From: Streptomyces naganishii JCM 4654
GTDB lineage: Bacteria > Actinomycetota > Actinomycetes > Streptomycetales > Streptomycetaceae
Reading direction: 5' to 3'
NCBI RefSeq assembly: GCF_014650575.1
Contig: NZ_BMVF01000025.1
Location: forward strand, 1-64,000
Length of the DNA stretch: 64,000 nucleotides
A model generated the notes under the pieces. The model ran no database searches and was not told the DNA's origin. It saw only the letters and a list, made by a program, of their open reading frames with translations. A program made the translations under genes and the position numbers. Position 1 is the stretch's first letter; each line of letters starts with the position of its first letter. This document shows, in pieces, positions 43,545 through 52,587 of this stretch.

Positions 43545-44801
43545 TTGCGCCCGAACAGCACACCCAGAACCGTCCTTCGCACAGAGAACACCACGCTCGC
43601 CCTGCTCATGGGCGGGTACGTCGTCGACTACATCGACCGCGTGATGATCGCGATCGCCCTGCCGCTGATCGGCAAGGAATTCGGACTCACCCGCACCGAA
43701 CAGGGACTGGTCGTCTCCGCCTTCGCGATCGCCTACATGCTCGTACAGTTCCCTGCCGGCGTGCTCGCCGACCGGATCGGGTCCCGCCCGCTGCTGGTGG
43801 TGTCCTTGGCCGCGTGGTCAGTGTTCACCGCCGCGACGGGCCTCGCGCCCGGCTTGCTCGTGCTCCTGCTGCTACGGGTGCTGTTCGGCGTCTCGCAAGC
43901 GCTGTTCCCGGCAGCCTCGTTCAAGGCACTCACGGAACGAACCACACCCCGCACGCGCAGCCGCGGCGCCGGTCTCATGATCGCCTCGAACAGCCTCGGC
44001 GCCGGCCTGGGCCCGCTGATCGCCGCCCCGCTCGTCGTCATGACGGGCTGGCGCCACACCTTCTGGATCGTCGCTGCCGCCGGACTGGCCATCGGACTGG
44101 TCCTGTGGAAGCTGATGCCTCCACCGCTCCCTCGTGAACTCACCGAAGCCGACACCCACGCGGACACCCTGGCGGCAGCCCCGGTCACCCACGTACTGCG
44201 CAACGGACTGGTCCTGCGCTGCGCCGTCATGTTCGCCTGCTTCAACATGCTGGACTACGGAATGATCACCTGGGTCCCGTCGTACCTCGTCGAGACCAAG
44301 GGAATGTCCATGGTCGAGGCCGGCATATCCTCGGCCATCCCGCTCCTCGTCACGGCCGCCGCCGTAGTACTCGGAGGCCAACTGATGAGCCGCGGACTCG
44401 ACGCCGATCCGCGGCGGCTGGTCGTCCCCGCCTTGCTGCTCTCCGCCTCGCTGCTGGTCGCCATGCTGCTCACCAACTCGACCACCGCCTTCACAGTCCT
44501 GCAGTCACTCGCAATGTTCGCGGCCGGCCTGGCCTCCATCGGAATCATCGGCATGCCCCTGCGCGCACTGTCCCGCGACGTCGTCGGCTCAGGTATGGGG
44601 GCGGTCAACACCGGCGGGCAGCTCGCAGGCGTACTTGCCCCGCTCATCATGGGCTGGCTCGCCGACCGTTCCGGCTTCGCGGCGGCGTTCGGGTTCCTGG
44701 CCCTGGCCACTGTCGTGGCGGCGAGCATCTCACTGACCACCCGCCCCAACCCCACCACCGAGAAGACAGCTTCACTGCATCCGTCCTCTCAAACTTCGTG
44801 A
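43545..44801 (+). CDS. MFS transporter (ACS-like, organic anion) of the N-acylamino-acid locus
   Basis: 418 residues from TTG 43545, with CGGAGGGA six bases upstream; longer in-frame starts lack a ribosome binding site. Twelve helices. MFS motif: VVDYIDRVMIAIALPLIGKE in helix 1, FAIAYMLVQFPAGVLADRIG (motif A variant), and LLLLRVLFGVSQALFPAASF. The ACS (anion:cation symporter) group, which includes hexuronate and D-galactonate carriers, has the FGVSQALFPA and ALTERTTPRTRSRGAGL patterns. It follows the PucR gene by 264 bases and probably imports an N-acyl amino acid or related carboxylate. A tail GGCGGCTGCTGAAGCCGCA near 44858-44885 may form a terminator hairpin. Confidence 0.85.
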   Translation: MRPNSTPRTVLRTENTTLALLMGGYVVDYIDRVMIAIALPLIGKEFGLTRTEQGLVVSAFAIAYMLVQFPAGVLADRIGSRPLLVVSLAAWSVFTAATGLAPGLLVLLLLRVLFGVSQALFPAASFKALTERTTPRTRSRGAGLMIASNSLGAGLGPLIAAPLVVMTGWRHTFWIVAAAGLAIGLVLWKLMPPPLPRELTEADTHADTLAAAPVTHVLRNGLVLRCAVMFACFNMLDYGMITWVPSYLVETKGMSMVEAGISSAIPLLVTAAAVVLGGQLMSRGLDADPRRLVVPALLLSASLLVAMLLTNSTTAFTVLQSLAMFAAGLASIGIIGMPLRALSRDVVGSGMGAVNTGGQLAGVLAPLIMGWLADRSGFAAAFGFLALATVVAASISLTTRPNPTTEKTASLHPSSQTS

Positions 44802-45237
44802 TCACCGCCTGCGGGGAACAACGACGACCAGACAGACGCCGCCTCTAGTGCGCCTCTGCCTGTGGCGGCTGCTGAAGCCGCACGGGGGCGGACCCACCCC
44901 TTGGCTGACGTTACGAGGGCTGTGGGAAGCCGATCCCGACTCAACGCCTGGAGGTGCGCCCGGCGGCGCGCACCTGCGTACGCTGCGCCGCAGGATGAGG
45001 TTTGCCGTGTGCCGAACGCCGTCCGCGCACCCGTCTTCGAACGTGTGGGTGCCGACAATCCCGTCGCCCCTGCTGGGCTGAGTCGTCGGGGGTATGAACG
45101 ATCACGTAACTTGAATCACTGCCGGATGTGGCGGCTGGACTGGCGAACTCCCGGCTGCCTGGATCTGGTCGGGCTGCAGCGGTGGCTGGTCGGACTGTCC
45201 CGCCCTGGGCTGGCCAGGTGCGGCCAGCGCCGGCCCG
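44802..45237. other. Intergenic, no supported gene
   Basis: About 435 bases after the MFS gene. An imperfect hairpin near 44858-44885 could terminate it. The rest gives only short, Arg-rich frames, and I see no RNA gene or repeat. Confidence 0.4.
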
Positions 45238-45510
45238 TTACCCGTCGCGGGGAACGGCGAACGCCTTGACAACGGTGGTGGGGGAGTTCCTACGGTTCGG
45301 TGCTTCGCACGGCCGGGTGCCGCCCGACAGAGCCGGGCTGCTGTCCCAGCCGAAGCTGCTGCGTTCACCCCGCCCGGCTTCGACACCGGCGCCGCCTCGG
45401 CCACGCCGGGCGAGACGCTGTTGCAGCCGCTCGAACGCAAGCCGACTTTCGTCCCACACCACCAGTTCACCGTTTATACGGGCTACCACGCCTGTCTCGT
45501 CAACGGCCAC
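45238..45510 (-). CDS. Small protein overlapping the ADP-ribosylglycohydrolase gene, unknown
   Basis: A 90-residue ORF with GTG start 45510, overlapping the last 11 bases of the ADP-ribosylglycohydrolase gene. The first 35 residues (VAVDETGVVARINGELVVWD and ESRLAFERLQQRLA) read like real protein. The last half is Gly/Arg/Ser-rich and may result from a frame change. No strong ribosome binding site is visible, but overlap would allow translational coupling. I do not recognise a family. It could be a genuine small partner or a decayed gene. Confidence 0.35.
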   Translation of the reverse strand: MAVDETGVVARINGELVVWDESRLAFERLQQRLARRGRGGAGVEAGRGERSSFGWDSSPALSGGTRPCEAPNRRNSPTTVVKAFAVPRDG

Positions 45511-46435
45511 CTTCGAGGCGGTGTGCAAGGTGCAGCAGATCTTCCAGGTGCAGCACCCGTCCGTCGAATCCTGGGAGGGGGACATGGAGCGGCTGGGTCC
45601 AGTGCACGGGGATTGCGTCCAGCCCGTAATAGGCCCCCGCGAGGCCTCCGGTAACCGCGGCGACGGTGTCCGTGTCACCGCCGAGGTCGATCGCCGCGCG
45701 TATTGCGTCTTCGTAGCTGTTGGTGGTGCGCAGGGCCCAGACGGCGGAGCCCAGGCAGGGCCAGACGGCGCCGTTGAACTCGGTCGCCTGATCGGGGTGC
45801 CAGTCGGGCGCGAGGACGGTGGCGTAGCGGCCGCGGTGGTCGGGGTGGACAAGAGCGAGGATGTCCGGGAGTGCGGTGAGGGGGTCGGTGTCCTCGAACG
45901 TGACGCGGATGAGTTCGTGGAAGATCGCGGTTCCTTCCCAGGCCGCGCGGTCGCCGTGGGTGAGGGCGGCGATGCGGCGCGCGGCGTCCATGGTGGCTTC
46001 TTGGCCGGCGGCCGCGAAGTGGACTGCGGAGGTCGATGCCCGCATCAAGGAGCCGTTTCCCGCTGCTCGTTGGTTGACCTGGAAATGGATCGCGGCGGCG
46101 AGGTCCCAGGGCATGCCGTTGGTCAGGACGTCTTCGGTCTGCAGGCCGATGTCCTTGGGGTCTGATGCTGCCCACCGCTGGAAGCGGGCGAAGATGTCCG
46201 GAAGATCCAGTCCGCCCTGTTCCAGCAACGACTCTGCGACCAGGACGGCCATCTGCGTGTCGTCGGTGGCCTCGCCGGGGTCCCAGCCGCCGCCTCCGCG
46301 CATCTCACCACCGTCACCAGACGCGGGAAACCGCGCGGAGAACGCTCCTTGGGGTCCGAACTCGAAGGGTCCGCCCAGCGCGTCACCCACCGCTGAGCCG
46401 ACGACCGCGCCAGCAGCCCGCTGTATCCGCTCCAT
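45500..46435 (-). CDS. ADP-ribosylglycohydrolase family protein
   Basis: 311 residues. The DraG/ARH fold is shown by the N-terminal AAGAVVGSAVGDALGGPFEF, the Mg-site motif GGWDPGEATDDTQMAVLVAE, NQRAAGNGSLMRASTSAVHF and the closing DLGGDTDTVAAVTGGLAGAY with the second metal-binding Asp set. These enzymes remove ADP-ribose from proteins or small molecules, or hydrolyse related N-glycosides. No ADP-ribosyltransferase is adjacent. It appears intact, and the start at ATG 46435 gives the usual family N-terminus. Confidence 0.9.
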   Translation of the reverse strand: MERIQRAAGAVVGSAVGDALGGPFEFGPQGAFSARFPASGDGGEMRGGGGWDPGEATDDTQMAVLVAESLLEQGGLDLPDIFARFQRWAASDPKDIGLQTEDVLTNGMPWDLAAAIHFQVNQRAAGNGSLMRASTSAVHFAAAGQEATMDAARRIAALTHGDRAAWEGTAIFHELIRVTFEDTDPLTALPDILALVHPDHRGRYATVLAPDWHPDQATEFNGAVWPCLGSAVWALRTTNSYEDAIRAAIDLGGDTDTVAAVTGGLAGAYYGLDAIPVHWTQPLHVPLPGFDGRVLHLEDLLHLAHRLEGGR

Positions 46436-47107
46436 CCGCGCAGGTTATCTGTGCCGCGCCGACGGCCGCGCGGCCCTTTTCCCGTCTTGGGCTCCCCGAC
46501 CCATCGCCGACGAGCGTGTCTTGTCGTGGTGAGTTGGCACGGCTGTCGGAGGCCAATGTCCACCGGCTTCCGGCCGCATACTTCGCAACGAGGGTGGAGG
46601 ACGTGAGTGGGCTGTTGCTCTCGAGCCAACGCTGCCCTGGAGCGGTTGCTGTGCGGTACTGCTCGGACCACGGGACGGTATGGGTGGGCGCGGCCGTGGC
46701 GGCCGTCGAGCTGATCAGGGCCGCTGATCAGGGCCGTGCCAAGAGGTCCGCTGGGCCTCGCCGCCACACCCGAGGACCGCCTGACCGCTGGCCGACTGCG
46801 GGCAGGCGAGCCCTGGTTCGAGAAGGCCTAGCCCGCCCTCCGCGCCTGGCTGGCCGGCACCGGCGAGTACGCCCCGGCGTTCACCCCTGGTAGCGAACAC
46901 TATTCGCGATCGCAACTTCCGCATGGGTTCCGGGCGCCCCTGATCAAGTAAGTGCAAAAGCCGCTGGCCCAAGCATGGTTGACACCGTCCCGGTGACGGC
47001 GTCGCGAGTGCCAAGTCGTTTCGTGTTCCATCAACATTCAACTCCCCATCCCCTGAGCAGCGTGATCAGTCCCTAGGGTCCTTAAGGCTTTTGTAAGGAA
47101 GGGACCC
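46436..47107. other. Intergenic, promoter region of the ABC transporter operon
   Basis: About 670 bases. A plus-strand frame at 46745-46805 reads LGLAATPEDRLTAGRLRAGE, then PWFEKA and a stop, probably a relic. The sequence at 47020-47050 (GTTCCATCAACATTCAACTC) is AT-richer and contains two weak 11-base repeats. AAGGAAGGG at 47094-47102 is the ribosome binding site of the ATPase gene. A CCTTAAGG-type palindrome lies near 47080-47090. Confidence 0.35.
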
Positions 47108-48049
47108 ATGGAACAACTCCTCGCAATCCGGGCTCGCGGCATCACGAAGAGTTTCGGTGACGTCGTCGCGCTCGACGGCATCGACCTCGATGTGACGCAG
47201 GGGCAGATCCACGGCCTGGTCGGACCGAACGGCGCCGGGAAGACGACGTTGCTCGGTCTTCTGCTGGGGCTCGCGGTTGCCGACGGCGGTCGCCTCGAGG
47301 TCCTGGGGACGCCGGTCGGGCGGGCGCTCGATGCCCCCGACGGTGTCGCCGGTTTCGTGGATGGTCCCGCTCTCTACCCGTCGCTGACCCCGCGGCAGAA
47401 CCTCGCCGCGCTGGCCGCACTGCGCGGCCACGACGCGCGCACGGCGGGAATCGACGACGTACTCGCCGAGGTCGGCCTCACCGGCGTCGCCGACGACCGA
47501 GTCCGCGGCTTCTCCCTCGGAATGCGCCAGCGGCTCGGACTCGCCGCCGCCCTGCTGACCAGGCCCCGGCTGCTCGTGCTCGACGAACCGTCCAACGGCC
47601 TTGATCCGGCGGGAAAGAGGCACGTGCACGGTGTTCTCAACCGGCTTGCGGCCGACGGGACCGCCGTCGTCCTGTCGAGCCACAACATGGACGACCTCGA
47701 GGCGCTGTGCTCCGAGGTGACCATCGTCGCCACCGGACGCGTCGTCTTCTCCGGTCCGCTGAGCAAGCTGGCCACCGACAACCGTGAACTCGACTACCGG
47801 CTGCTCACCTCCGACCCGCAGGCCGCCCGCCGGATGGCCGACGACACGCCCGGGGTCCGGATCGTCGACGACGCCGGCGTACGCCAGGACGCCGAACTGC
47901 TCGTCGTCCGCGCCATGGTGCCCGCCCTCGACGACCTCGTGGTGCGGCTCGTGGACGAGGGCGTCGCGCTGCGCGAGCTCACTCCCGTGGTGTCGCCGCT
48001 CGAAGCCGCATTTCTCGCTCTCACCGAGCAGCAGGAGGCCGGCCGATGA
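47108..48049 (+). CDS. ABC transporter ATP-binding protein
   Basis: 313 residues from ATG 47108, preceded by AAGGAAGGG. Walker A GLVGPNGAGKTTLLGLLLGL, Q-loop region VAGFVDGPALYPSLTPRQNL, signature GFSLGMRQRLGLAAALLTRP, Walker B RLLVLDEPSNGLDPAGKRHV and the switch His in VVLSSHNMDDLEALC. The C-terminal 90 residues are of the kind found in bacitracin/lantibiotic-type exporters (BcrA-like). The stop overlaps the permease start by four bases (ATGA 48046-48049). Substrate unknown. The permease and the large phosphoesterase gene follow closely, which suggests one transcription unit. Confidence 0.92.
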   Translation: MEQLLAIRARGITKSFGDVVALDGIDLDVTQGQIHGLVGPNGAGKTTLLGLLLGLAVADGGRLEVLGTPVGRALDAPDGVAGFVDGPALYPSLTPRQNLAALAALRGHDARTAGIDDVLAEVGLTGVADDRVRGFSLGMRQRLGLAAALLTRPRLLVLDEPSNGLDPAGKRHVHGVLNRLAADGTAVVLSSHNMDDLEALCSEVTIVATGRVVFSGPLSKLATDNRELDYRLLTSDPQAARRMADDTPGVRIVDDAGVRQDAELLVVRAMVPALDDLVVRLVDEGVALRELTPVVSPLEAAFLALTEQQEAGR

Positions 48050-49422
48050 CCGCGACCCTAACCCAGAGCGCGGAACACGAACACGAGCCCGTGACCCGCG
48101 GCCGTCGCGTCCCCGTCACCCGCGCCTGTCGCTTCGAACTCGTCAAGCTCGTCTCCCAGTGGCGCATCCGCCTGCTGGTCCTCGCCTGCTGGATCGCTCC
48201 CGCCCTCTTCGTCGCCGGCGTGAGCCAGCAGAGCACGCTCCCCGTGGACACCCTCTTCGGGCGCTGGATGCACGCCACTGGCTGGGCAGGGCCGCTGGTG
48301 GTGCTCGGCTTCGCGGGCACCTGGGCGCTCCCGCTGCTGACGTCGGTGGTCGCAGGCGATGTGTTCGCCTCCGAGGACCGGCTGGGCACCTGGCGCCACC
48401 TGTTGGTGGCGGTCCGATCGCCTAGACGGATCTTCGCGGCGAAGGCACTGGCCAGCCTCACCGTCATCCTGGTGCTCGTGGCCGGGCTGGCCTGCTCCAG
48501 CGCGATCGGCGGCCTCCTGACGGTGGGCAGCCGTCCGCTGGTCGGCCTCGACGGCCACCTGCTGTCGCCGGAGGACGCCGCGCTCAAGGTCCTGCTCGCC
48601 TGGGTGTGTGCACTCGCCCCAACGCTGGCCCTCGCCGGCATCGGACTGCTCGGCTCCGTCATGCTGGGCCGCTCCCCGATGGGGCTGCTGCTGCCCGCGC
48701 TCGTCGCCATCATCATGCAGGTCACGCAGATACTGCCCCTGCCTGTGGCGGTGCGGCTGGCACTGCCGGGTTACGCCTTCATCTCCTGGAACGGCCTGTT
48801 CACCAGCCCCACGCAGCTCGCACCGCTGCTGATCGCCATCGCGGTCAGCCTCGCGTGGGCGGTCCTTGCGACCGTGCTGGCCTATGTGCTGTTCCAGCGG
48901 CGGGACTTCACCAATCTCGCCTACGACGGTTCCGGGCGCCACGCGCTCACCGTCGGGCTGCTGCCCCTGGTGGGGGTGACCACCCTCAGCATCGCGGCAG
49001 TAGCCGTATCCACATCTTCCATGGGTTCCGGGATCGAGCAGGGCAAGGTGCAGCGCTCCGTCGCAACAGCCTTCGCCCACCTCTATCGCATGCAGACCGA
49101 CCAACTGCATCGCCCCGCCGTCACGGAGGCGCAACTGCGCACCACGGCGACATGCGCCAAAAGCGCGGGCAAGGGAGCACAGGAGGGCGCAGGCAACAAC
49201 TGGCGGTGCGCCGTCAGTTGGCATCTGCCAGGCATCGCAGTCACGGGGACGGCGATTTACCAGATCGACATCACCTCAGACGGGCGGTTCGTGGCCGACG
49301 GCGACGGTCCCAAGGAAGTGAACGGCTACTTCCTGCTGCGGACATCGACCGGAGACGCCCCGAATCCGCTCTGGCAGTTCGACGGCAACGTCGAACTGCT
49401 CGACACCTCCTCGAAGGGATAG
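48046..49422 (+). CDS. ABC transporter permease with an extracytoplasmic C-terminal domain
   Basis: 458 residues. Six predicted membrane helices in residues about 38-320: LLVLACWIAPALFVAGV, WAGPLVVLGFAGTWALPLLT, ALASLTVILVLVAGLACSSA, VCALAPTLALAGIGLLGSVM, ALVAIIMQVTQILPLPVAVR and LLIAIAVSLAWAVLATVLAY. A last helix (LLPLVGVTTLSIAAVAV) precedes an about 130-residue domain (QRSVATAFAHLYRMQTDQLH, ATCAKSAGKGAQEGAGNNWR, ITSDGRFVADGDGPKEVNGY) that should lie outside the membrane. That tail is unusual for an ABC-2 permease and may contact the secreted protein encoded next, only four bases downstream. Confidence 0.85.
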   Translation: MTATLTQSAEHEHEPVTRGRRVPVTRACRFELVKLVSQWRIRLLVLACWIAPALFVAGVSQQSTLPVDTLFGRWMHATGWAGPLVVLGFAGTWALPLLTSVVAGDVFASEDRLGTWRHLLVAVRSPRRIFAAKALASLTVILVLVAGLACSSAIGGLLTVGSRPLVGLDGHLLSPEDAALKVLLAWVCALAPTLALAGIGLLGSVMLGRSPMGLLLPALVAIIMQVTQILPLPVAVRLALPGYAFISWNGLFTSPTQLAPLLIAIAVSLAWAVLATVLAYVLFQRRDFTNLAYDGSGRHALTVGLLPLVGVTTLSIAAVAVSTSSMGSGIEQGKVQRSVATAFAHLYRMQTDQLHRPAVTEAQLRTTATCAKSAGKGAQEGAGNNWRCAVSWHLPGIAVTGTAIYQIDITSDGRFVADGDGPKEVNGYFLLRTSTGDAPNPLWQFDGNVELLDTSSKG

Positions 49423-49426
49423 TTCC

Positions 49427-52177
49427 ATGCAGGTTGCACGACAGCGCCGGGTTCAGCAGAGGGAGCAGGTCAACCTCTTCGGCAGACTTGTCGGTCGTCG
49501 GACCATGATGGTGACCGCCGGTATCGCGGTCGCCCTCGGTGTCACCGGCACGGCGGTCGCCTCGACGGCACAGTTCGGCACCCAGCAGGTCGGCCAGGTC
49601 ACCGACCACGGCACCGTCGTCTCCGACGACCAGTACATCAAGCCCTACGGTGACCGTACGGTCATCAACTCCGGCAAGATCATGTCGTCGGTGGTCAGCC
49701 CGGACGGCAAGCACCTGGCCGCCTCGGTCACCGACGGCGACTCCGCCCTGGTGATCATGGACCTCGCCACCGGCAAGGTCGCGCAGAAGATCGGCACCAA
49801 CACGGCCGACGACCTGCGCATCAGCAGCAGCGCTGTGGGCCAGGAAGGTCCGACCTACTCGCCCGACGGCAAGTCGCTGTGGCTGGGCCAGGCGACCGGC
49901 TACACCAAGTTCACCGTCAACGCCGACGGCACCCTGGCCAACCCGGTCGCCGTGAACATCCCGACGGTCAGCGGCCACCAGGCCCTCGTGGGCGCCGCGG
50001 TGTTCTCCGCCGACGGCTCCACCGTGTACGGCGCGGTCAACGGCCAGAACAAGGTCGTCGCCATCGACGCCGCCACCGGCACCGTCAAGGCGACCTGGAC
50101 CACCGGCACCGCCCCGCGTGGCCTGGCGCTGGTCGGCGGCAAGCTGTATGTCTCCAACGAGGGCGGCCGTCCGGCCAAGGACGGCGAGACCACCATCAAC
50201 TCGTACGGCACCCAGGTCCCGGCCGACCGGGAGACCGGCGCCGCCACCACCGGCACCGTCAGCGTGATCAACACCGCCGACGCCTCCGCCGCCGTGGGCA
50301 CCATCGACGTCGGTCTGCACCCGACCGCCGTGTACGCGAAGAACGGCGTGCTGTTCGTCACCAACACCTCCGACAACAGCGTCTCCGTCATCGACACCAA
50401 GAGCGACAAGGTCGTCCAGACCATCTCCGCCCAGCCGTGGGCCGAGTCCTCGGTCGGCTACGAGCCCAACGCCGTCACCCTCACCGACAACGGCCGTCTG
50501 CTGGTGACCCTGGGCCGCGCCAACGCCGTCGCGGTCTACCGCTACTCGGATGCGGCGACGCCCGCCCGCTACGTCGGCCTGCTCCCGACGGACTACTTCC
50601 CCTCGGAGATCGCCCAGGTCGGTGGGAAGATCGTCGTCTCCAACACCCGTGGCATAGACGCCCGCCGTAACCCCTCCAAGCACGGCACCCACGACACCAC
50701 GTCCAGCCTGACCACGTTCACCCTGCCGAGCGACGACGAGATCAAGTCGTACACGCCCAAGGTGTTCCGGATGAACGGCTGGAGCGGCGACTCGCTCAAG
50801 TTGTCCAAGAACAAGGGCAACGTGCCCGCGGTGCCGGTCCCGGCGCGCCTCGGCGACCCGTCGACGATCAAGCACGTCTTCTACCTGGTCAAGGAGAACC
50901 GCACCTACGACCAGGTCTACGGCGACATCCCGCAGGGCAACGGAGACCCCTCGCTGACCCAGTTCGGCGAGAACGTCACGCCCAACCAGCACGCACTGGC
51001 CAAGCAGTTCGGCCTGTACGACAACTTCTACGACATGGGCACGAACTCCGCCGAGGGCCACAACTGGCTGAACCAGGCGGACAACCCGGAGTACACCGAG
51101 TCCTCCGCCGGTGAGTACACGCGCTCCTACGACACCGAGGACGACGTTCTCGGCCACCAGAAGTCCGGCTTCATCTGGACCGGTGCCAAGGCGGCCGGCA
51201 AGTCGGTCAAGGACTACGGCGAGTTCCAGACGCTGGAGCAGAAGCCGTCGGGTGCGAGCTGGCAGAACCTGTACTGCGACAGCAAGGACATGGCCGCGAC
51301 CGGCTCGCCGACCAAGTACCCCATCCAGACGGGTTCGGCGATCCCTTCGCTCAACGACGTCTCGGTGCAGGGCTTCCCGAAGTTCGACACCAGCGTACCG
51401 GACGTCTACAAGGAGCAGATCTGGGAGCAGGACTTCAAGAAGAACGGTCCTGCTGACCTGAACATGTTCTGGTACTCCAACGACCACACCGGTGGCCCGG
51501 CGAACTCCGCCGCCCAGGTCGCCGACAACGACCTCGCGGTCGGCCGCATGGTCGACACGATCACGCACAGCAAGTACTGGAAGGACTCGGCGATCTTCAT
51601 CGTCGAGGACGACTCCCAGGCCGGCAAGGACCACGTTGACGGCCACCGCGCGCCGGTCCAGATCATCAGCCCGTACGCCAACCACGGCACGGTCGACAGC
51701 CACTACTACTCGCAGGTCACGATGGTCCGCACCATCGAGCAGATCCTCGGCATCCACCCGATGAACCAGCTCGACACCGCGGCCACCCCGATGGCCGGCG
51801 CGTTCACGAACAAGCCCGACTTCACGCCGTTCAACGCTGTGGCCAACCGCACCTCACTGACCCTCGGCGTGAGCCCGGCCCCGTCCTGTGGTGTGGACAC
51901 CCCCGCCCCGCAGAACCCGGCGGCGGCGCCCGCGCCCACGACGACGGCCGTCCCGTCGGCGCAGCGGCCGCTGGCCGACGAGTGGAAGAAGTGGCTCTCC
52001 AAGCAGCGTCTGACCGGCGACAACGCCGTGCCGGACTACGCCAACAACGAGCAGATGGACCGCTACACCTGGTACGACACCCACAACTTCGACAAGCCCT
52101 ACCCGGGTGACAAGAAGATGTACGCGCCCAAGGACGTCCCCGGCGCCAACCTCCCGTCCGCGGAGAACGACGGCTGA
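49427..52177 (+). CDS. Secreted YncE-like beta-propeller / phosphoesterase (phospholipase C-like) fusion
   Basis: 916 residues from ATG 49427. An N-terminal signal or anchor segment (RTMMVTAGIAVALGVTGTAV) leads into a beta-propeller of about residues 65-440 with repeated blades such as SSVVSPDGKHLAASVTDGDS, TYSPDGKSLWLGQATGYTKF and GTVSVINTADASAAVGTIDV. The C-terminal half is an alkaline-phosphatase-superfamily phosphoesterase: IKHVFYLVKENRTYDQVYGD near residue 490, NFYDMGTNSAEGHNWL, FWYSNDHTGGPANSA and FIVEDDSQAGKDHVDGHRAP with metal-binding Asp/His. It is followed by a strong terminator. Anchored or secreted; substrate likely a phosphodiester or phosphomonoester. Coupling to a dedicated ABC transporter is noteworthy. 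Confidence 0.88.
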   Translation: MQVARQRRVQQREQVNLFGRLVGRRTMMVTAGIAVALGVTGTAVASTAQFGTQQVGQVTDHGTVVSDDQYIKPYGDRTVINSGKIMSSVVSPDGKHLAASVTDGDSALVIMDLATGKVAQKIGTNTADDLRISSSAVGQEGPTYSPDGKSLWLGQATGYTKFTVNADGTLANPVAVNIPTVSGHQALVGAAVFSADGSTVYGAVNGQNKVVAIDAATGTVKATWTTGTAPRGLALVGGKLYVSNEGGRPAKDGETTINSYGTQVPADRETGAATTGTVSVINTADASAAVGTIDVGLHPTAVYAKNGVLFVTNTSDNSVSVIDTKSDKVVQTISAQPWAESSVGYEPNAVTLTDNGRLLVTLGRANAVAVYRYSDAATPARYVGLLPTDYFPSEIAQVGGKIVVSNTRGIDARRNPSKHGTHDTTSSLTTFTLPSDDEIKSYTPKVFRMNGWSGDSLKLSKNKGNVPAVPVPARLGDPSTIKHVFYLVKENRTYDQVYGDIPQGNGDPSLTQFGENVTPNQHALAKQFGLYDNFYDMGTNSAEGHNWLNQADNPEYTESSAGEYTRSYDTEDDVLGHQKSGFIWTGAKAAGKSVKDYGEFQTLEQKPSGASWQNLYCDSKDMAATGSPTKYPIQTGSAIPSLNDVSVQGFPKFDTSVPDVYKEQIWEQDFKKNGPADLNMFWYSNDHTGGPANSAAQVADNDLAVGRMVDTITHSKYWKDSAIFIVEDDSQAGKDHVDGHRAPVQIISPYANHGTVDSHYYSQVTMVRTIEQILGIHPMNQLDTAATPMAGAFTNKPDFTPFNAVANRTSLTLGVSPAPSCGVDTPAPQNPAAAPAPTTTAVPSAQRPLADEWKKWLSKQRLTGDNAVPDYANNEQMDRYTWYDTHNFDKPYPGDKKMYAPKDVPGANLPSAENDG

Positions 52178-52216
52178 CGCAGTAGACCAATCGGCCTAGC
52201 CTGACCGTCGTCAAAG

Positions 52217-52248
52217 GGCCCCTGCCCGGCATCCGCCGGCCAGGGGCC
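52217..52248 (+). terminator. Rho-independent terminator of the ABC/phosphoesterase operon
   Basis: GGCCCCTG at 52217-52224 pairs with CAGGGGCC at 52241-52248, and the inner CCGGC/GCCGG extends the stem around an ATCC loop. It begins 40 bases after the phosphoesterase stop. There is little T-tract, as is common in Streptomyces. Confidence 0.8.
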
Positions 52249-52587
52249 TCCGGCCGTTCGGGAGTGCCGAAGAGCAACTGGTCGCGCCAGGCACTCGAAG
52301 CCGCCGGCTGGAAGCCATAGCAGGTCACCCCGTTCGCTCGGCAGGACCACGGACTGCCGCTGTGCAGGGGACCGGTCGTCTTCAGGGCCTGAACTGACAA
52401 GCGGCGACCGTCCACGCGGTGCCGCGCCCTCGGGGCGGACGGTCGCCTACGTGTCTGGATCCAGCCTGGACGAGTTGTGCGAGCAGTTCGGATGCAGCCC
52501 CCACACCCCTTCGAGCCATTCGGAAGAGCCGCGGCGTGGTCCTGCGCCCGAACCGCCGCCGTCACATCCTCGCTGGTGAGTCTTCAC
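52249..52587. other. Intergenic, no supported gene
   Basis: About 340 bases after the terminator. ORFs are short and of mirror type. Transposase debris begins at about 52588. Confidence 0.4.

Noticed and set aside
47025..47046. Possible PHO box (two 11-base repeats) before the ABC/phosphoesterase operon
   Set aside because: Only the TTC core is shared with the Streptomyces consensus GTTCACCCGGC. A scored search would be needed; by eye it is too weak.
49271..51757. 828-codon minus-strand ORF opposite the phosphoesterase gene
   Set aside because: It is the mirror frame of a high-G+C gene with clear domains on the plus strand; its Val/Asp/Arg-rich translation has no recognisable motif.
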